Shown one piece after another: positions 8,700 through 17,717 of a stretch of 64,000 bases of DNA; the first letter of the stretch is position 1; every line of letters begins with the position of its first letter. This DNA is from Streptomyces sp. NBC_01669. Lineage in GTDB: Bacteria; Actinomycetota; Actinomycetes; Streptomycetales; Streptomycetaceae. The translations under genes and the position numbers were made by a program. Under the pieces are notes generated by a model, which ran no database searches, was not told where the DNA came from, and was given only the letters and a program-made list of their open reading frames with translations. The stretch spans positions 6,656,501-6,720,500 of the forward strand of contig NZ_JAPEQG010000001.1 of assembly GCF_026339735.1 (NCBI RefSeq). The letters are read 5' to 3'.

Positions 8700-10114
8700 G
8701 CAACCAGGACTGGCAGGGCAAGCACGTCACCGTCGCCGGACTCGGTGTCAGCGGGATCCCCGCTGCCCGTGTCCTGCACGGCCTCGGCGCCGTTGTCACG
8801 GTGGTCAACGACGGGGACGACGAGCGTTCCCGTGCGCAGGCCGCAGAGCTGGAGGCGCAAGGGATCACCGTGCGCCTCGGCGACGGGGCGACCCTGCCCG
8901 AGTCCACCGAGCTCATCGTCACCACCCCCGGCTGGAAGCCGGACAAGCCGCTCTTCGCAGCAGCCGCCGAGGCGGGCGTCCCGGTCTGGGGCGACGTCGA
9001 GCTCGCCTGGCGGCTGCGCGGTCCCGATGCGGCACCCTGGCTCGCGGTCACCGGCACCAACGGCAAGACCACGACCGTCCGGATGCTCGCCTCGATCCTG
9101 GAGGCGGCCGGGCTGCGCACCGCCGCCGTCGGCAACATCGGCGTCTCCCTCCTCGACGCCGTCCTCGGTGACGAGACCTACGACGTACTCGCCGTGGAGC
9201 TCTCCAGCTACCAGCTGCACTGGGCGCCCTCGCTGCGCGCCCACTCCGCGGCCGTACTCAACCTGGCCCCGGACCACCTCGACTGGCACGGCTCCATGGA
9301 GGCGTACGTCGCGGACAAGGGCCGGATCTACGAGGGCAACCGGATCGCCTGCGTCTACAACGCGGCCGACCCGGCCACCGAGGACCTGGTCCGCGGTGCG
9401 GACGTGGAGGAGGGCTGTCGCGCCATCGGCTTCACCCTCGGTACCCCGGGCCCGTCCCAGCTGGGCGTCGTCGACGGCATCCTCGTCGACCGCGCCTTCG
9501 TGGCCAACCGGCAGAAGCAGGCCCAGGAGCTCGCCGAGGTCGCGGACGTCAACCCGCCCGCCCCGCACAACATCGCCAACGCCCTGGCGGCCGCGGCACT
9601 GGCCCGCGCCTTCGGCGTCGAACCCAGGGCGGTACGGGACGGTCTGCGGGCCTTCCGCCCCGACGCGCACCGCATCGAACACGTCGCGGATGTCGCATCG
9701 GTGGCGTACATCGACGACTCCAAGGCCACCAACACCCATGCCGCGGGGGCCTCCCTCGCGGCCTATGACCCGATCGTCTGGATCGCCGGCGGCCTCGCCA
9801 AGGGTGCCACGTTCGACGAGCTGGTGACCGGCGCCGCCAAGCGGCTGCGGGGCGTCGTACTGATGGGCGCCGACCGGGCGCTGATCCGCGAAGCCCTCGC
9901 GCGACACGCCCCCGAGGTCCCGGTCGTCGACCTCGACCGGACCGACACTGGGGCGATGTCCGAGGCGGTCCGCGAGGCGGCACGGCTCGCCCGGCCGGGA
10001 GACACCGTACTGATGGCCCCGGCCTGCGCTTCGATGGACATGTTCGCCAATTACAACAAGCGGGGCGAGGCATTCGCGGACGCGGTCCGCGCACTCGCCG
10101 ACGAGAGCGCCTGA
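8696..10114 (+). CDS. murD: UDP-MurNAc-L-alanine:D-glutamate ligase MurD
   Basis: Cytoplasmic Mur ligase that adds D-glutamate. The 472-residue product starts VSNQDWQGKHVTVAGLGVSG, a Rossmann-like UDP-binding N-domain. The P-loop TGTNGKTTT has Lys124. The C-terminal domain contains YIDDSKATNTHA and PACASMDMFANYNKRGEAF. I chose GTG 8696 because it overlaps the mraY stop (GTGA) and begins exactly where family conservation begins. The frame is open much further upstream inside mraY, but that part is not coding. Confidence 0.96.
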   Translation: MSNQDWQGKHVTVAGLGVSGIPAARVLHGLGAVVTVVNDGDDERSRAQAAELEAQGITVRLGDGATLPESTELIVTTPGWKPDKPLFAAAAEAGVPVWGDVELAWRLRGPDAAPWLAVTGTNGKTTTVRMLASILEAAGLRTAAVGNIGVSLLDAVLGDETYDVLAVELSSYQLHWAPSLRAHSAAVLNLAPDHLDWHGSMEAYVADKGRIYEGNRIACVYNAADPATEDLVRGADVEEGCRAIGFTLGTPGPSQLGVVDGILVDRAFVANRQKQAQELAEVADVNPPAPHNIANALAAAALARAFGVEPRAVRDGLRAFRPDAHRIEHVADVASVAYIDDSKATNTHAAGASLAAYDPIVWIAGGLAKGATFDELVTGAAKRLRGVVLMGADRALIREALARHAPEVPVVDLDRTDTGAMSEAVREAARLARPGDTVLMAPACASMDMFANYNKRGEAFADAVRALADESA

Positions 10115-10227
10115 CGGGCGCGGCCTCCGCGCCGTACTGTCCCGGACAACCGGGTTCGGGCGGCTCCGCCGCACGCCCTGGCCCTCGGCAGCAGCCCCGG
10201 GCACGAGCAGTGGAGGGGACAGCGACA

Positions 10228-11667
10228 ATGCCGGCCGACGAGAGCTCCGCCGCGCACGGCACGGGCCGCCCACGGGAGGCCGCGGGGATCGGCCGGGTGC
10301 TCGCCCCACCCTTCCTGGCCGGACCCCCGGCGCCCGTCGGCCTTGCCCTGCGGGGCAGGCTGGCGGGCACCCGGCAGCCCGTCGTACCGCGCTCCAGGAG
10401 CCGCGGCGGCTCCGGCCCCCGCGTCCCCCGTGGCGGCGGTGTGCGGCGGCTGTACGAGCAGGCGCGCCGGGCCTGGGACCGCCCGCTGACCGCGTACTAC
10501 CTGATCCTCGGCGCCGGGCTGCTGATCACCGTGCTCGGACTGGTGATGGTCTACTCCGCCTCGATGATCAAGGCGCTGGAGCTGTCGAAGCCCGGCACGT
10601 ACTTCTTCCGCAAGCAGTTCCTCGCCGCCCTCATCGGCTCCGGACTGCTGATCATGGCCTCCCGAATGCCCGTCAAACTCCACCGGGCGCTCGCCTACCC
10701 GCTGCTGATGGGCACGGTCTTCCTGATGGTGCTGGTCCAGGTGCCCGGGATAGGGATGTCGGTCAATGGCAACCAGAACTGGCTCTACCTGGGCGGCCCC
10801 TTCCAGCTCCAGCCCAGTGAGTTCGGCAAGCTCGCCCTGATCCTCTGGGGCGCCGACCTGCTCGCACGCAAACAGGACAAGCGGCTGCTGACGCAGTGGA
10901 AACACATGCTGGTGCCGCTCGTCCCGGTCGCCTTCATGCTCCTCGGGCTGATCATGCTCGGCGGCGACATGGGAACTGCGATCATTCTCACCGCGATCCT
11001 GTTCGGCCTGCTCTGGCTGGCCGGGGCGCCCACCCGGCTGTTCGGCGGGGTGCTCGCCGTCGCGGGAGTACTGGCCTTCCTGCTGATCAAGACCAGTCCG
11101 AACCGGATGTCCCGGCTCAGTTGCATGGGCGTGAGCGAACCCGGACCCGACGGCTCGTGCTGGCAGGCCGTCCACGGCATCTATGCTCTGGCATCCGGTG
11201 GATGGTTCGGATCCGGGCTGGGTGCGAGTGTGGAAAAATGGGGCCAACTGCCCGAACCGCACACCGACTTCATCTTCGCCATCACCGGGGAGGAACTGGG
11301 GTTGGCGGGGACGCTGTCGGTGCTCGCCCTCTTCGCGGCTCTAGGCTATGCGGGTATCCGCGTGGCCGGACGCACGGAGGACCCCTTCGTGAGGTACGCC
11401 GCGGGAGGTGTGACCACCTGGATCACGGTTCAGGCCGTGATCAACATCGGTGCGGTGCTCGGCCTGCTGCCGATCGCCGGGGTCCCGCTCCCGCTGTTCT
11501 CCTACGGAGGATCGGCCCTGCTGCCGACCATGTTCGCGGTGGGGCTCCTGATCGCGTTCGCGCGTGAGGATCCTGCTGCGAAGGCGGCCCTGGCCATGCG
11601 AAGGCCCGGGGTGAGATGGAAGACGATGAGACGGCGCGGCAAGAAGCGTCCGTCCGGAGAGCGGTGA
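10228..11667 (+). CDS. ftsW: Cell division protein FtsW (SEDS glycosyltransferase)
   Basis: SEDS-family peptidoglycan polymerase that works with FtsI at the septum. The 479-residue product has a roughly 85-residue cytoplasmic N-terminus rich in Arg/Gly/Pro, then about ten transmembrane segments. SEDS blocks are present: NQNWLYLGGPFQLQPSEFGKLA, GGDMGTA, the PEPHTDFIFAITGEELG loop and PLFSYGGSALLPTM near the C-terminus. I prefer ATG 10228 because GGAGGGGA sits 8 bases upstream. GTG 10210 is an alternative. There is a 113-base gap after murD without an obvious terminator. Confidence 0.95.
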   Translation: MPADESSAAHGTGRPREAAGIGRVLAPPFLAGPPAPVGLALRGRLAGTRQPVVPRSRSRGGSGPRVPRGGGVRRLYEQARRAWDRPLTAYYLILGAGLLITVLGLVMVYSASMIKALELSKPGTYFFRKQFLAALIGSGLLIMASRMPVKLHRALAYPLLMGTVFLMVLVQVPGIGMSVNGNQNWLYLGGPFQLQPSEFGKLALILWGADLLARKQDKRLLTQWKHMLVPLVPVAFMLLGLIMLGGDMGTAIILTAILFGLLWLAGAPTRLFGGVLAVAGVLAFLLIKTSPNRMSRLSCMGVSEPGPDGSCWQAVHGIYALASGGWFGSGLGASVEKWGQLPEPHTDFIFAITGEELGLAGTLSVLALFAALGYAGIRVAGRTEDPFVRYAAGGVTTWITVQAVINIGAVLGLLPIAGVPLPLFSYGGSALLPTMFAVGLLIAFAREDPAAKAALAMRRPGVRWKTMRRRGKKRPSGER

Positions 11668-11673
11668 ATTTCG

Positions 11674-12768
11674 GTGCATGTCGTACTCGCCGGTGGGGGG
11701 ACCGCCGGCCACATCGAGCCCGCGCTTGCCCTCGCGGATGCCCTGCGCAGGCAGGACCCGAGCGTGGGAATCACTGCCCTCGGCACGGAGCGCGGACTCG
11801 AGACCAGGCTCGTACCCGAGCGGGGGTACGAACTGGCGCTGATCCCGGCCGTGCCGCTGCCCCGCAAACCCACCCCCGAACTGATCACCGTGCCGGGACG
11901 GCTGCGCGGCACCATCAAGGCCGCCGAGCAGATCCTGGAACGCACGAAGGCGGACTGCGTGGTCGGCTTCGGCGGCTATGTCGCCCTGCCCGGCTACCTC
12001 GCCGCCAAGCGGGCCGGGGTGCCGATCGTGGTCCACGAGGCCAATGCCCGGCCGGGACTGGCCAACAAGATCGGTTCGCGGTACGCGCACGGGGTCGCCG
12101 TCTCCACGCCTGACAGCAAGCTGCGCGGTGCCCGCTACATCGGCATCCCGCTGCGCCGCACCATCGCCACCCTGGACCGGGCCCGGGTCCGGCCGGAGGC
12201 GCGCGACGCGTTCGGTCTCGACCCCAACCTGCCCACGCTGCTGGTCTCCGGCGGCTCGCAGGGCGCCCGCCATCTCAACGAGGTGGTCCAGCGGGTCGCC
12301 CCGCTGCTGCAGCGTTCCGGGATCCAGATCCTGCATGTGGTCGGCCCGAAGAATGAATTGCCGCGCATCGACAACATGCCCGGGATGCCGCCCTACATCC
12401 CGGTACCGTACGTGGACCGGATGGATCTCGCGTACGCCGCTGCCGACATGATGCTCTGCCGCGCGGGCGCGATGACCGTCGCCGAACTCTCCGCCGTCGG
12501 GCTCCCCGCCGCCTACGTCCCGCTGCCCATCGGCAACGGCGAACAGCGGCTCAACGCCCAGCCGGTGGTCAACGCCGGCGGCGGTCTGCTGGTGGACGAC
12601 GCGGCGCTCACCCCCGAGTGGGTGCAGGGCAACGTCCTGCCGGTGCTTGCGGACCCGCACCGGTTGTACGAGATGTCCCGCGCCGCCGCCGAGTTCGGCC
12701 GCCGGGACGCCGACGACCTGCTCGTCGGCATGGTGTACGAGGCGATTGCCGCACGCCGCAACGCGTGA
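11674..12768 (+). CDS. murG: UDP-GlcNAc:lipid I N-acetylglucosaminyltransferase MurG
   Basis: Peripheral membrane GT-B enzyme that converts lipid I to lipid II. The 364-residue product begins VHVVLAGGGTAGHIEPALALA, the lipid-I-binding glycine loop. It also has the FGGYVALP loop, VHEANARPGLANK, the second G-loop VSGGSQGARHLNE and the GAMTVAEL donor-binding region. The GTG start lies 6 bases after ftsW, with only a distant GGAGA (13 bases), so coupling to ftsW is likely. Confidence 0.96.
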   Translation: MHVVLAGGGTAGHIEPALALADALRRQDPSVGITALGTERGLETRLVPERGYELALIPAVPLPRKPTPELITVPGRLRGTIKAAEQILERTKADCVVGFGGYVALPGYLAAKRAGVPIVVHEANARPGLANKIGSRYAHGVAVSTPDSKLRGARYIGIPLRRTIATLDRARVRPEARDAFGLDPNLPTLLVSGGSQGARHLNEVVQRVAPLLQRSGIQILHVVGPKNELPRIDNMPGMPPYIPVPYVDRMDLAYAAADMMLCRAGAMTVAELSAVGLPAAYVPLPIGNGEQRLNAQPVVNAGGGLLVDDAALTPEWVQGNVLPVLADPHRLYEMSRAAAEFGRRDADDLLVGMVYEAIAARRNA

Positions 12769-12818
12769 GGCGGACGGGTCCGGGGGCGGTGCCCCTGGAC
12801 CCGGCATAAGGAGCGAGC

Positions 12819-13607
12819 GTGGCCGGACCGACGACCGCCCAGCGCGGTGCAGGGCAGCAGACGGACGACCAGGCCCGCCCGCCGCGCCCCACCGGGCGCA
12901 GACGGCCCAGCCGCAGACTGCTGCTCGTGATCGCCGTGGCCGCCCTGCTGCTCGCCTCGGGGGTCGTCTGGGCGCTCTACGGCTCGTCCTGGTTCCGGGT
13001 GGAACACGTCAGGACCACCGGTGTCGACGTGCTGACCCCCGCGGAGGTGGAGTCCGCCGCGGCGGTGCCGATCGGCGCCCCGCTGGTCTCCGTGGACACG
13101 GACGCCATGGCCGGCCGGTTGCGCCAGAAGTTGCCTCGTATCGACTCGGTGGATGTCGTACGGTCATGGCCGCACGAAATCGGACTTAAAGTGACCGAAC
13201 GACAGCCGGTCCTTTTGGTGAAAAAGGGCGCAAAGTTCATTGAAGTGGACACAAAAGGAGTCCGTTTCGCCACGGTGGACAAAGCGCCCGGGCGCGTACC
13301 CCTGCTCGAATTGACACCCGCCCAGTCAGCCAGCCTGCGCCGCTTCGGCAGTGGCCGGCTGGTGCGGGAAGCGGTCCGGGTCGCGGGCGGACTTCCCCGC
13401 GCAGTCGCCAAGGACACGCAGGTCGTACGGGTCACCTCGTACGACTCGATCTCCCTGCAACTGACCGGGGGTCGCACGGTGGTCTGGGGCAGCAGCGAGG
13501 AGGGGGCGGTGAAGGCAAGAGTTCTCACCGCTCTCATGAAAGCGGCTCCCAAAGCGGGATATTTCGACGTGAGTGCACCCACCGCTCCCGCCGTCTCGGG
13601 TAGTTGA
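12819..13607 (+). CDS. ftsQ: Cell division protein FtsQ (POTRA domain)
   Basis: Bitopic divisome protein. The 262-residue product has a basic N-terminus and one transmembrane helix at about 32-50. A POTRA domain follows (YGSSWFRVEHVRTTGVDVLTPAEV...), then a FtsQ-type C-terminal domain. The GTG at 12819 has AAGGAG 5 bases upstream. The stretch 13180-13265 uses unusually AT-rich codons for this genome (CTT, AAA, TTG, ATT, ACA). This may reflect embedded regulatory DNA for ftsZ. Confidence 0.92.
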   Translation: MAGPTTAQRGAGQQTDDQARPPRPTGRRRPSRRLLLVIAVAALLLASGVVWALYGSSWFRVEHVRTTGVDVLTPAEVESAAAVPIGAPLVSVDTDAMAGRLRQKLPRIDSVDVVRSWPHEIGLKVTERQPVLLVKKGAKFIEVDTKGVRFATVDKAPGRVPLLELTPAQSASLRRFGSGRLVREAVRVAGGLPRAVAKDTQVVRVTSYDSISLQLTGGRTVVWGSSEEGAVKARVLTALMKAAPKAGYFDVSAPTAPAVSGS

Positions 13608-13752
13608 CGCACATTTGGCCTGGCCAGCACCCTGGTTGGTCAGCGCTACGGGTGATCACATAGGGTGAAAAGAAAAACGGGAGGTTCGGCGTGTTCGTTG
13701 AACGTGCGCCACTTGTCGACTTAGTGTCCTGTTCGGAAGAGTCCAAGAAGCA

Positions 13753-13788
13753 GACACACTGGTAACCCTAAACTTCAACGTTAGGGTT
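13753..13788 (+). promoter_or_regulatory. ftsZ upstream control region: GACAC motif and AACCCTAA/TTAGGGTT inverted repeat
   Basis: The 275-base ftsQ-ftsZ gap contains GACAC at 13753-13757, the core of the WhiA-binding motif known from Streptomyces. It is followed by AACCCTAA (13764-13771) and its perfect inverted partner TTAGGGTT (13781-13788). A second GACAC lies at 13852-13856, close to the ftsZ start. ftsZ in Streptomyces is known to have several promoters and sporulation-specific upregulation through WhiA/WhiB. The factor assignment here is inferred from motif and position. Confidence 0.45.
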
Positions 13789-13882
13789 TGGGTCGGCGTC
13801 GGACCGTCCCAATCGGCATCCGTCGTCGCGGCGGGACTACCGCGAAGCGACGACACGTAAATCGAGGCGAGAGGCCTTCGAC

Positions 13883-15097
13883 GTGGCAGCACCGCAGAAC
13901 TACCTCGCAGTCATCAAGGTCATCGGTGTCGGCGGCGGTGGTGTCAATGCCATCAACCGAATGATCGAGGTCGGTCTCAAGGGCGTCGAGTTCATCGCGA
14001 TCAACACTGATGCGCAAGCCCTGTTGATGAGCGACGCCGACGTCAAGCTCGACGTCGGCCGTGAACTCACCCGTGGCCTCGGCGCCGGGGCGAACCCGGC
14101 CGTCGGTCGCAAGGCGGCAGAGGACCACCGTGAGGAGATCGAAGAGGTCCTCAAGGGGGCCGACATGGTCTTCGTCACCGCCGGAGAGGGCGGCGGCACC
14201 GGCACCGGCGGCGCACCCGTCGTCGCCAACATCGCGCGCTCGCTCGGCGCCCTGACGATCGGCGTGGTTACCCGCCCGTTCACCTTCGAGGGCCGGCGTC
14301 GCGCGAACCAGGCGGAGGACGGCATCGCCGAGCTCCGCGAAGAGGTCGACACCCTCATCGTCATTCCCAACGACCGACTGCTGTCCATCTCGGACCGCCA
14401 GGTCAGCGTGCTCGACGCGTTCAAGTCGGCCGACCAGGTGCTGCTCTCGGGTGTCCAGGGCATCACCGACCTCATCACCACCCCGGGTCTGATCAACCTC
14501 GACTTCGCCGACGTCAAGTCGGTCATGTCCGAGGCCGGATCGGCGCTCATGGGCATCGGCTCGGCCCGCGGCGACGACCGTGCGGTGGCCGCGGCGGAGA
14601 TGGCGATCTCCTCGCCGCTCCTGGAGGCGTCCATCGACGGCGCCCGCGGTGTCCTGCTCTCCATCTCCGGCGGCAGTGACCTCGGCCTCTTCGAGATCAA
14701 CGAGGCGGCCCAGCTGGTGAGCGAGGCGGCACACCCCGAGGCGAACATCATCTTCGGTGCGGTCATCGACGACGCGCTGGGAGACGAGGTCCGGGTCACC
14801 GTGATCGCCGCGGGCTTCGACGGCGGGCAGCCGCCCGCCCGTCGTGAGAACGTCCTGGGTGCGGGTGCCGGGAAGCGTGAGGAGTCGGTGCCGCCGGTCC
14901 GGGCCGCCGAGCCGATGCGCCAGACGGGCGGGCTCGGTTCCGTCACGCAGCGGGAGGAGCCCCAGGCCCCGGCCGAGTCCGTGCCGGTGGCGAACGAGAC
15001 CCCGATGTCGCCGGTGTCGACGCCGCACGTCCCGCCGGCCCGTCCCTACCAGGACTCCCAGGCCGAAGAGCTGGATGTCCCGGACTTCTTGAAGTGA
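13883..15097 (+). CDS. ftsZ: Cell division GTPase FtsZ
   Basis: Tubulin-like GTPase that forms Z-rings, including sporulation ladders in aerial hyphae. The 404-residue product has the tubulin signature GGGTGTG at residues 103-109. The N-terminal GVGGGGVNAINRM nucleotide motif and the T7 loop with NLDFADV are also present. After about residue 315 comes a variable Pro/Glu-rich linker. The C-terminal peptide ends LDVPDFLK, which fits the conserved FtsZ tail that binds SepF. The GTG is preceded by GAGAGG. The TGA overlaps the next gene's GTG. Confidence 0.98.
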   Translation: MAAPQNYLAVIKVIGVGGGGVNAINRMIEVGLKGVEFIAINTDAQALLMSDADVKLDVGRELTRGLGAGANPAVGRKAAEDHREEIEEVLKGADMVFVTAGEGGGTGTGGAPVVANIARSLGALTIGVVTRPFTFEGRRRANQAEDGIAELREEVDTLIVIPNDRLLSISDRQVSVLDAFKSADQVLLSGVQGITDLITTPGLINLDFADVKSVMSEAGSALMGIGSARGDDRAVAAAEMAISSPLLEASIDGARGVLLSISGGSDLGLFEINEAAQLVSEAAHPEANIIFGAVIDDALGDEVRVTVIAAGFDGGQPPARRENVLGAGAGKREESVPPVRAAEPMRQTGGLGSVTQREEPQAPAESVPVANETPMSPVSTPHVPPARPYQDSQAEELDVPDFLK

Positions 15098-15843
15098 TAG
15101 CTCAGCACCACGCAGTGACCCCGGAGTCATCGGGGTATCGCGCTCACTTCGCCTTCACCGACAGGTGGGGTGGGGTGAGCGCCGCTCCGTACGGGGAACT
15201 CAACCTCGGCGGCGCGGTCGGCGACGAACCCGCAGCCGTTCTCGCCAACCGGGAGGCGGCCGCCCGGGGTCTCGGTCTCGATCCGGTGCAGGTCGTCTGG
15301 ATGAACCAGGTGCACGGGCGGGACGTGGCCGTCGTCGACGGACCCTGGGGAGAGCGTGCGGAGGCCCCCGCGGTGGACGCGGTGGTGACCGCGCGGCGCG
15401 GACTCCCCCTCGCCGTTCTCACCGCAGACTGCACCCCCGTACTTCTCGCCGACCCGGTCGCCGGGATCGCGGCGGCGGCACACGCGGGCCGCCCCGGTCT
15501 GGTCGCCGGAGTCGTCCCCGCCGTCGTCGAGGCCATGGTCGGGCTCGGCGCGGACATCTCCCGGATCACCGCGCACACCGGACCGGCCGTCTGCGGACGG
15601 TGTTACGAAGTCCCGGCGGAGATGCGATCCGATGTCGCCGAAGCCGTTCCCGCGTCGTGGTCCGAGACGAGTTGGGGGACCCCGGCCGTGGATGTCACCG
15701 CCGGAGTCCACGCCCAACTCGAGGCCCTGGGGGTGCGCGACCGGCACACGTCGCCGGTCTGCACCCTCGAATCGGGCGACCACTTCTCGTACCGCCGCGA
15801 CCGCACCACTGGGCGGCTCGCCGGATATGTCTGGTTGGACTGA
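15094..15843 (+). CDS. pgeF: PgeF/YfiH family protein (YlmD)
   Basis: Member of the former multicopper polyphenol oxidoreductase (laccase-like) family. E. coli YfiH was shown to remove misincorporated amino acids from peptidoglycan precursors (PgeF). The 249-residue product contains the family's metal/active-site blocks: WMNQVHG, the TADCTPVLL motif, AAAHAGRPGL and the GPAVCGRCYEVP loop. Its GTG overlaps the ftsZ stop, which implies coupled translation. A role in cell wall quality control fits the dcw location, but the activity here is inferred from family. Confidence 0.9.
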   Translation: MIAQHHAVTPESSGYRAHFAFTDRWGGVSAAPYGELNLGGAVGDEPAAVLANREAAARGLGLDPVQVVWMNQVHGRDVAVVDGPWGERAEAPAVDAVVTARRGLPLAVLTADCTPVLLADPVAGIAAAAHAGRPGLVAGVVPAVVEAMVGLGADISRITAHTGPAVCGRCYEVPAEMRSDVAEAVPASWSETSWGTPAVDVTAGVHAQLEALGVRDRHTSPVCTLESGDHFSYRRDRTTGRLAGYVWLD

Positions 15844-15849
15844 TAGGGC

Positions 15850-16569
15850 ATGACGGACCGTAGGACTCAACTCGCCGCAAATCTGGCACAGGTGGAGGAG
15901 CGTATTGCCTCCGCCTGCATCGCCGCCGGTCGCAAAAGGGAAGAAGTGACCCTCATTGTGGTCACGAAGACGTACCCCGCGAGCGATGTGCGGATCCTGC
16001 ATGAACTCGGTGTGCGTCACGTCGCGGAGAATCGTGACCAGGACGCCGCACCCAAGGCAGCCGCTTGTGCGGATCTGTCGCTCACATGGCACTTTGTCGG
16101 ACAACTGCAGACGAATAAGGTTCGTTCTGTGGCGAGTTATGCCGATGTCGTGCAGTCCGTGGACCGGGTCAAGTTGGTCACGGCCCTCTCGGCCGCCGCG
16201 GTGCGCGACGGGCGCGAACTCGGGTGCCTCATCCAGGTCGCACTCGACGCGGAGAGCGGCGAGCGCGGGGCCCGGGGCGGCGTCGCGCCGGACGGAATCG
16301 ACGAGTTGGCTGCCGCGGTGGAGGCGGCGCCGGGGCTTCGGCTCGACGGTCTGATGACCGTGGCGCCGCTCGCCGGACCGTACGAGGGACGGCAACGGGC
16401 AGCATTCGACCGGCTGATGGAATTCTCATCCCGCCTGCGCGGAAACCATCCGGCTGCGAACATGGTCTCTGCGGGAATGAGTGCGGACCTCGAGGAAGCG
16501 ATTGCGGCCGGAGCGACACATGTACGCGTCGGTACCGCGGTACTCGGAGTCCGACCCGGGCTCCGGTAA
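15850..16569 (+). CDS. YggS-family PLP-binding protein (YlmE)
   Basis: PLP homeostasis protein of the YggS/PROSC family, an alanine-racemase-like TIM barrel without known catalytic turnover. The 239-residue product has the PLP lysine in VTKTYPASDV. It also has HFVGQLQTNKVR, the LMTVAPLAG block and the C-terminal SAGMSADLEEAIAAGATHVRVGTAVLG phosphate-binding region. In the usual family sequence ENRVQE, this protein reads ENRDQD. It starts 6 bases after pgeF and is part of the ylm group between ftsZ and divIVA. Confidence 0.93.
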   Translation: MTDRRTQLAANLAQVEERIASACIAAGRKREEVTLIVVTKTYPASDVRILHELGVRHVAENRDQDAAPKAAACADLSLTWHFVGQLQTNKVRSVASYADVVQSVDRVKLVTALSAAAVRDGRELGCLIQVALDAESGERGARGGVAPDGIDELAAAVEAAPGLRLDGLMTVAPLAGPYEGRQRAAFDRLMEFSSRLRGNHPAANMVSAGMSADLEEAIAAGATHVRVGTAVLGVRPGLR

Positions 16570-16695
16570 CGTCGCCAAGCAAGTCGGACCACAGCAGAAA
16601 ATATGGTCATTCCCGCCGATGGCGGGCAGGCCTGAGTGGATCGCGGGGCACTTGGCGACAGATGCCGATCCACCACAGAGCGGAGGACTCAGAGC

Positions 16696-17313
16696 ATGGC
16701 CGGCGCGATGCGCAAGATGGCGGTCTACCTCGGCCTCGTGGAGGACGATGGGTACGACGGTCCGGGGTTCGACCCCGACGACGAATTCGAACCCGAGCCG
16801 GAGCCGGAGCGCGACCGGCGGAGGCATCAGCCCGCGCATCAGGTGGAGCGGGACCGCGAGCGGGACGAGCCGGTGCGAGTGGTGCAGCCGCCCGCACAGC
16901 GTGAACCGGTTCAGATCTCGGCGGAGAGCGTGCGACCCGCCCGGATTGCACCCGTGGCATCCATCACACCTGAACGCCCGAACATGGAGAAGAACGCACC
17001 GGTGATCATGCCCAAGGTTGTGTCCGAGCGGGAGCCCTACCGCATCACCACGTTGCACCCCCGGACCTACAACGAGGCCCGTACCATCGGGGAACACTTC
17101 CGTGAGGGCACTCCGGTGATCATGAATCTCACGGAGATGGACGATACGGACGCGAAGCGACTTGTCGACTTTGCCGCAGGACTCGTCTTCGGTCTCCATG
17201 GCAGCATTGAACGGGTGACGCAGAAGGTGTTCCTGTTGTCGCCTGCTAACGTCGATGTCACGGCGGAGGACAAGGCCCGCATCGCTGAGGGCGGATTCTT
17301 CAACCAGAGCTGA
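16696..17313 (+). CDS. sepF: Cell division protein SepF
   Basis: Membrane-binding FtsZ anchor. The 205-residue product has a short amphipathic N-terminus (MAGAMRKMAVYLGLVED), an acidic/basic linker, and a C-terminal SepF globular domain (ITTLHPRTYNEARTIGEHFREGTPVIMNLTEMDDTDAKRLVDFAAGLVFGLHG). The ATG at 16696 is chosen because GGAGG lies 9 bases upstream (16682-16686) and the amphipathic helix starts there. The 126-base gap after ylmE holds a small CCCGCC/GGCGGG hairpin (16612-16626) and may contain a promoter. Confidence 0.95.
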   Translation: MAGAMRKMAVYLGLVEDDGYDGPGFDPDDEFEPEPEPERDRRRHQPAHQVERDRERDEPVRVVQPPAQREPVQISAESVRPARIAPVASITPERPNMEKNAPVIMPKVVSEREPYRITTLHPRTYNEARTIGEHFREGTPVIMNLTEMDDTDAKRLVDFAAGLVFGLHGSIERVTQKVFLLSPANVDVTAEDKARIAEGGFFNQS

Positions 17314-17383
17314 GAACACGACACCGGGAACAACCCGGCCGCAAGGCCGGAGCTACGAGAGCCAGGGGAGAGGGAAGCGCGAA

Positions 17384-17668
17384 ATGGGCGTCGCACTGCA
17401 GGTTGTCTATATCGCGCTGATGTGTTTCCTCATCGTGCTGATCTTCCGGCTGGTCATGGACTACGTCTTCCAGTTCGCACGTTCATGGCAGCCCGGCAAG
17501 CCGATGGTGGTGCTTCTCGAGGCCACCTACACTGTCACCGATCCACCGCTCAAGCTTCTGCGGCGGTTCATTCCGCCGCTGCGTCTCGGGGGCGTGGCAC
17601 TCGACCTGTCCTTCTTCGTTCTGATGATCATCGTCTACATCCTGATCTCGATCGTGACCAGGCTGTGA
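17384..17668 (+). CDS. sepG: YggT-family membrane protein SepG (YlmG)
   Basis: The 94-residue product has two transmembrane segments (about 5-25 and 65-88) and the YggT-family block LLEATYTVTDPPLKLLRRFIPPLRLGGVALDLSF. In Streptomyces the ylmG product is SepG, which helps position SsgB and FtsZ and affects nucleoid compaction. I chose the ATG at 17384, with purine-rich GGGAGAGGGAA just upstream. A CCGGCC-GCAA-GGCCGG hairpin (17335-17350) lies between sepF and this ribosome site. Confidence 0.9.
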   Translation: MGVALQVVYIALMCFLIVLIFRLVMDYVFQFARSWQPGKPMVVLLEATYTVTDPPLKLLRRFIPPLRLGGVALDLSFFVLMIIVYILISIVTRL

Positions 17669-17717
17669 ACGATACGGTCTTGCCGACTGCCGACGACTAC
17701 GTAGAGGTGAAGAAGAG

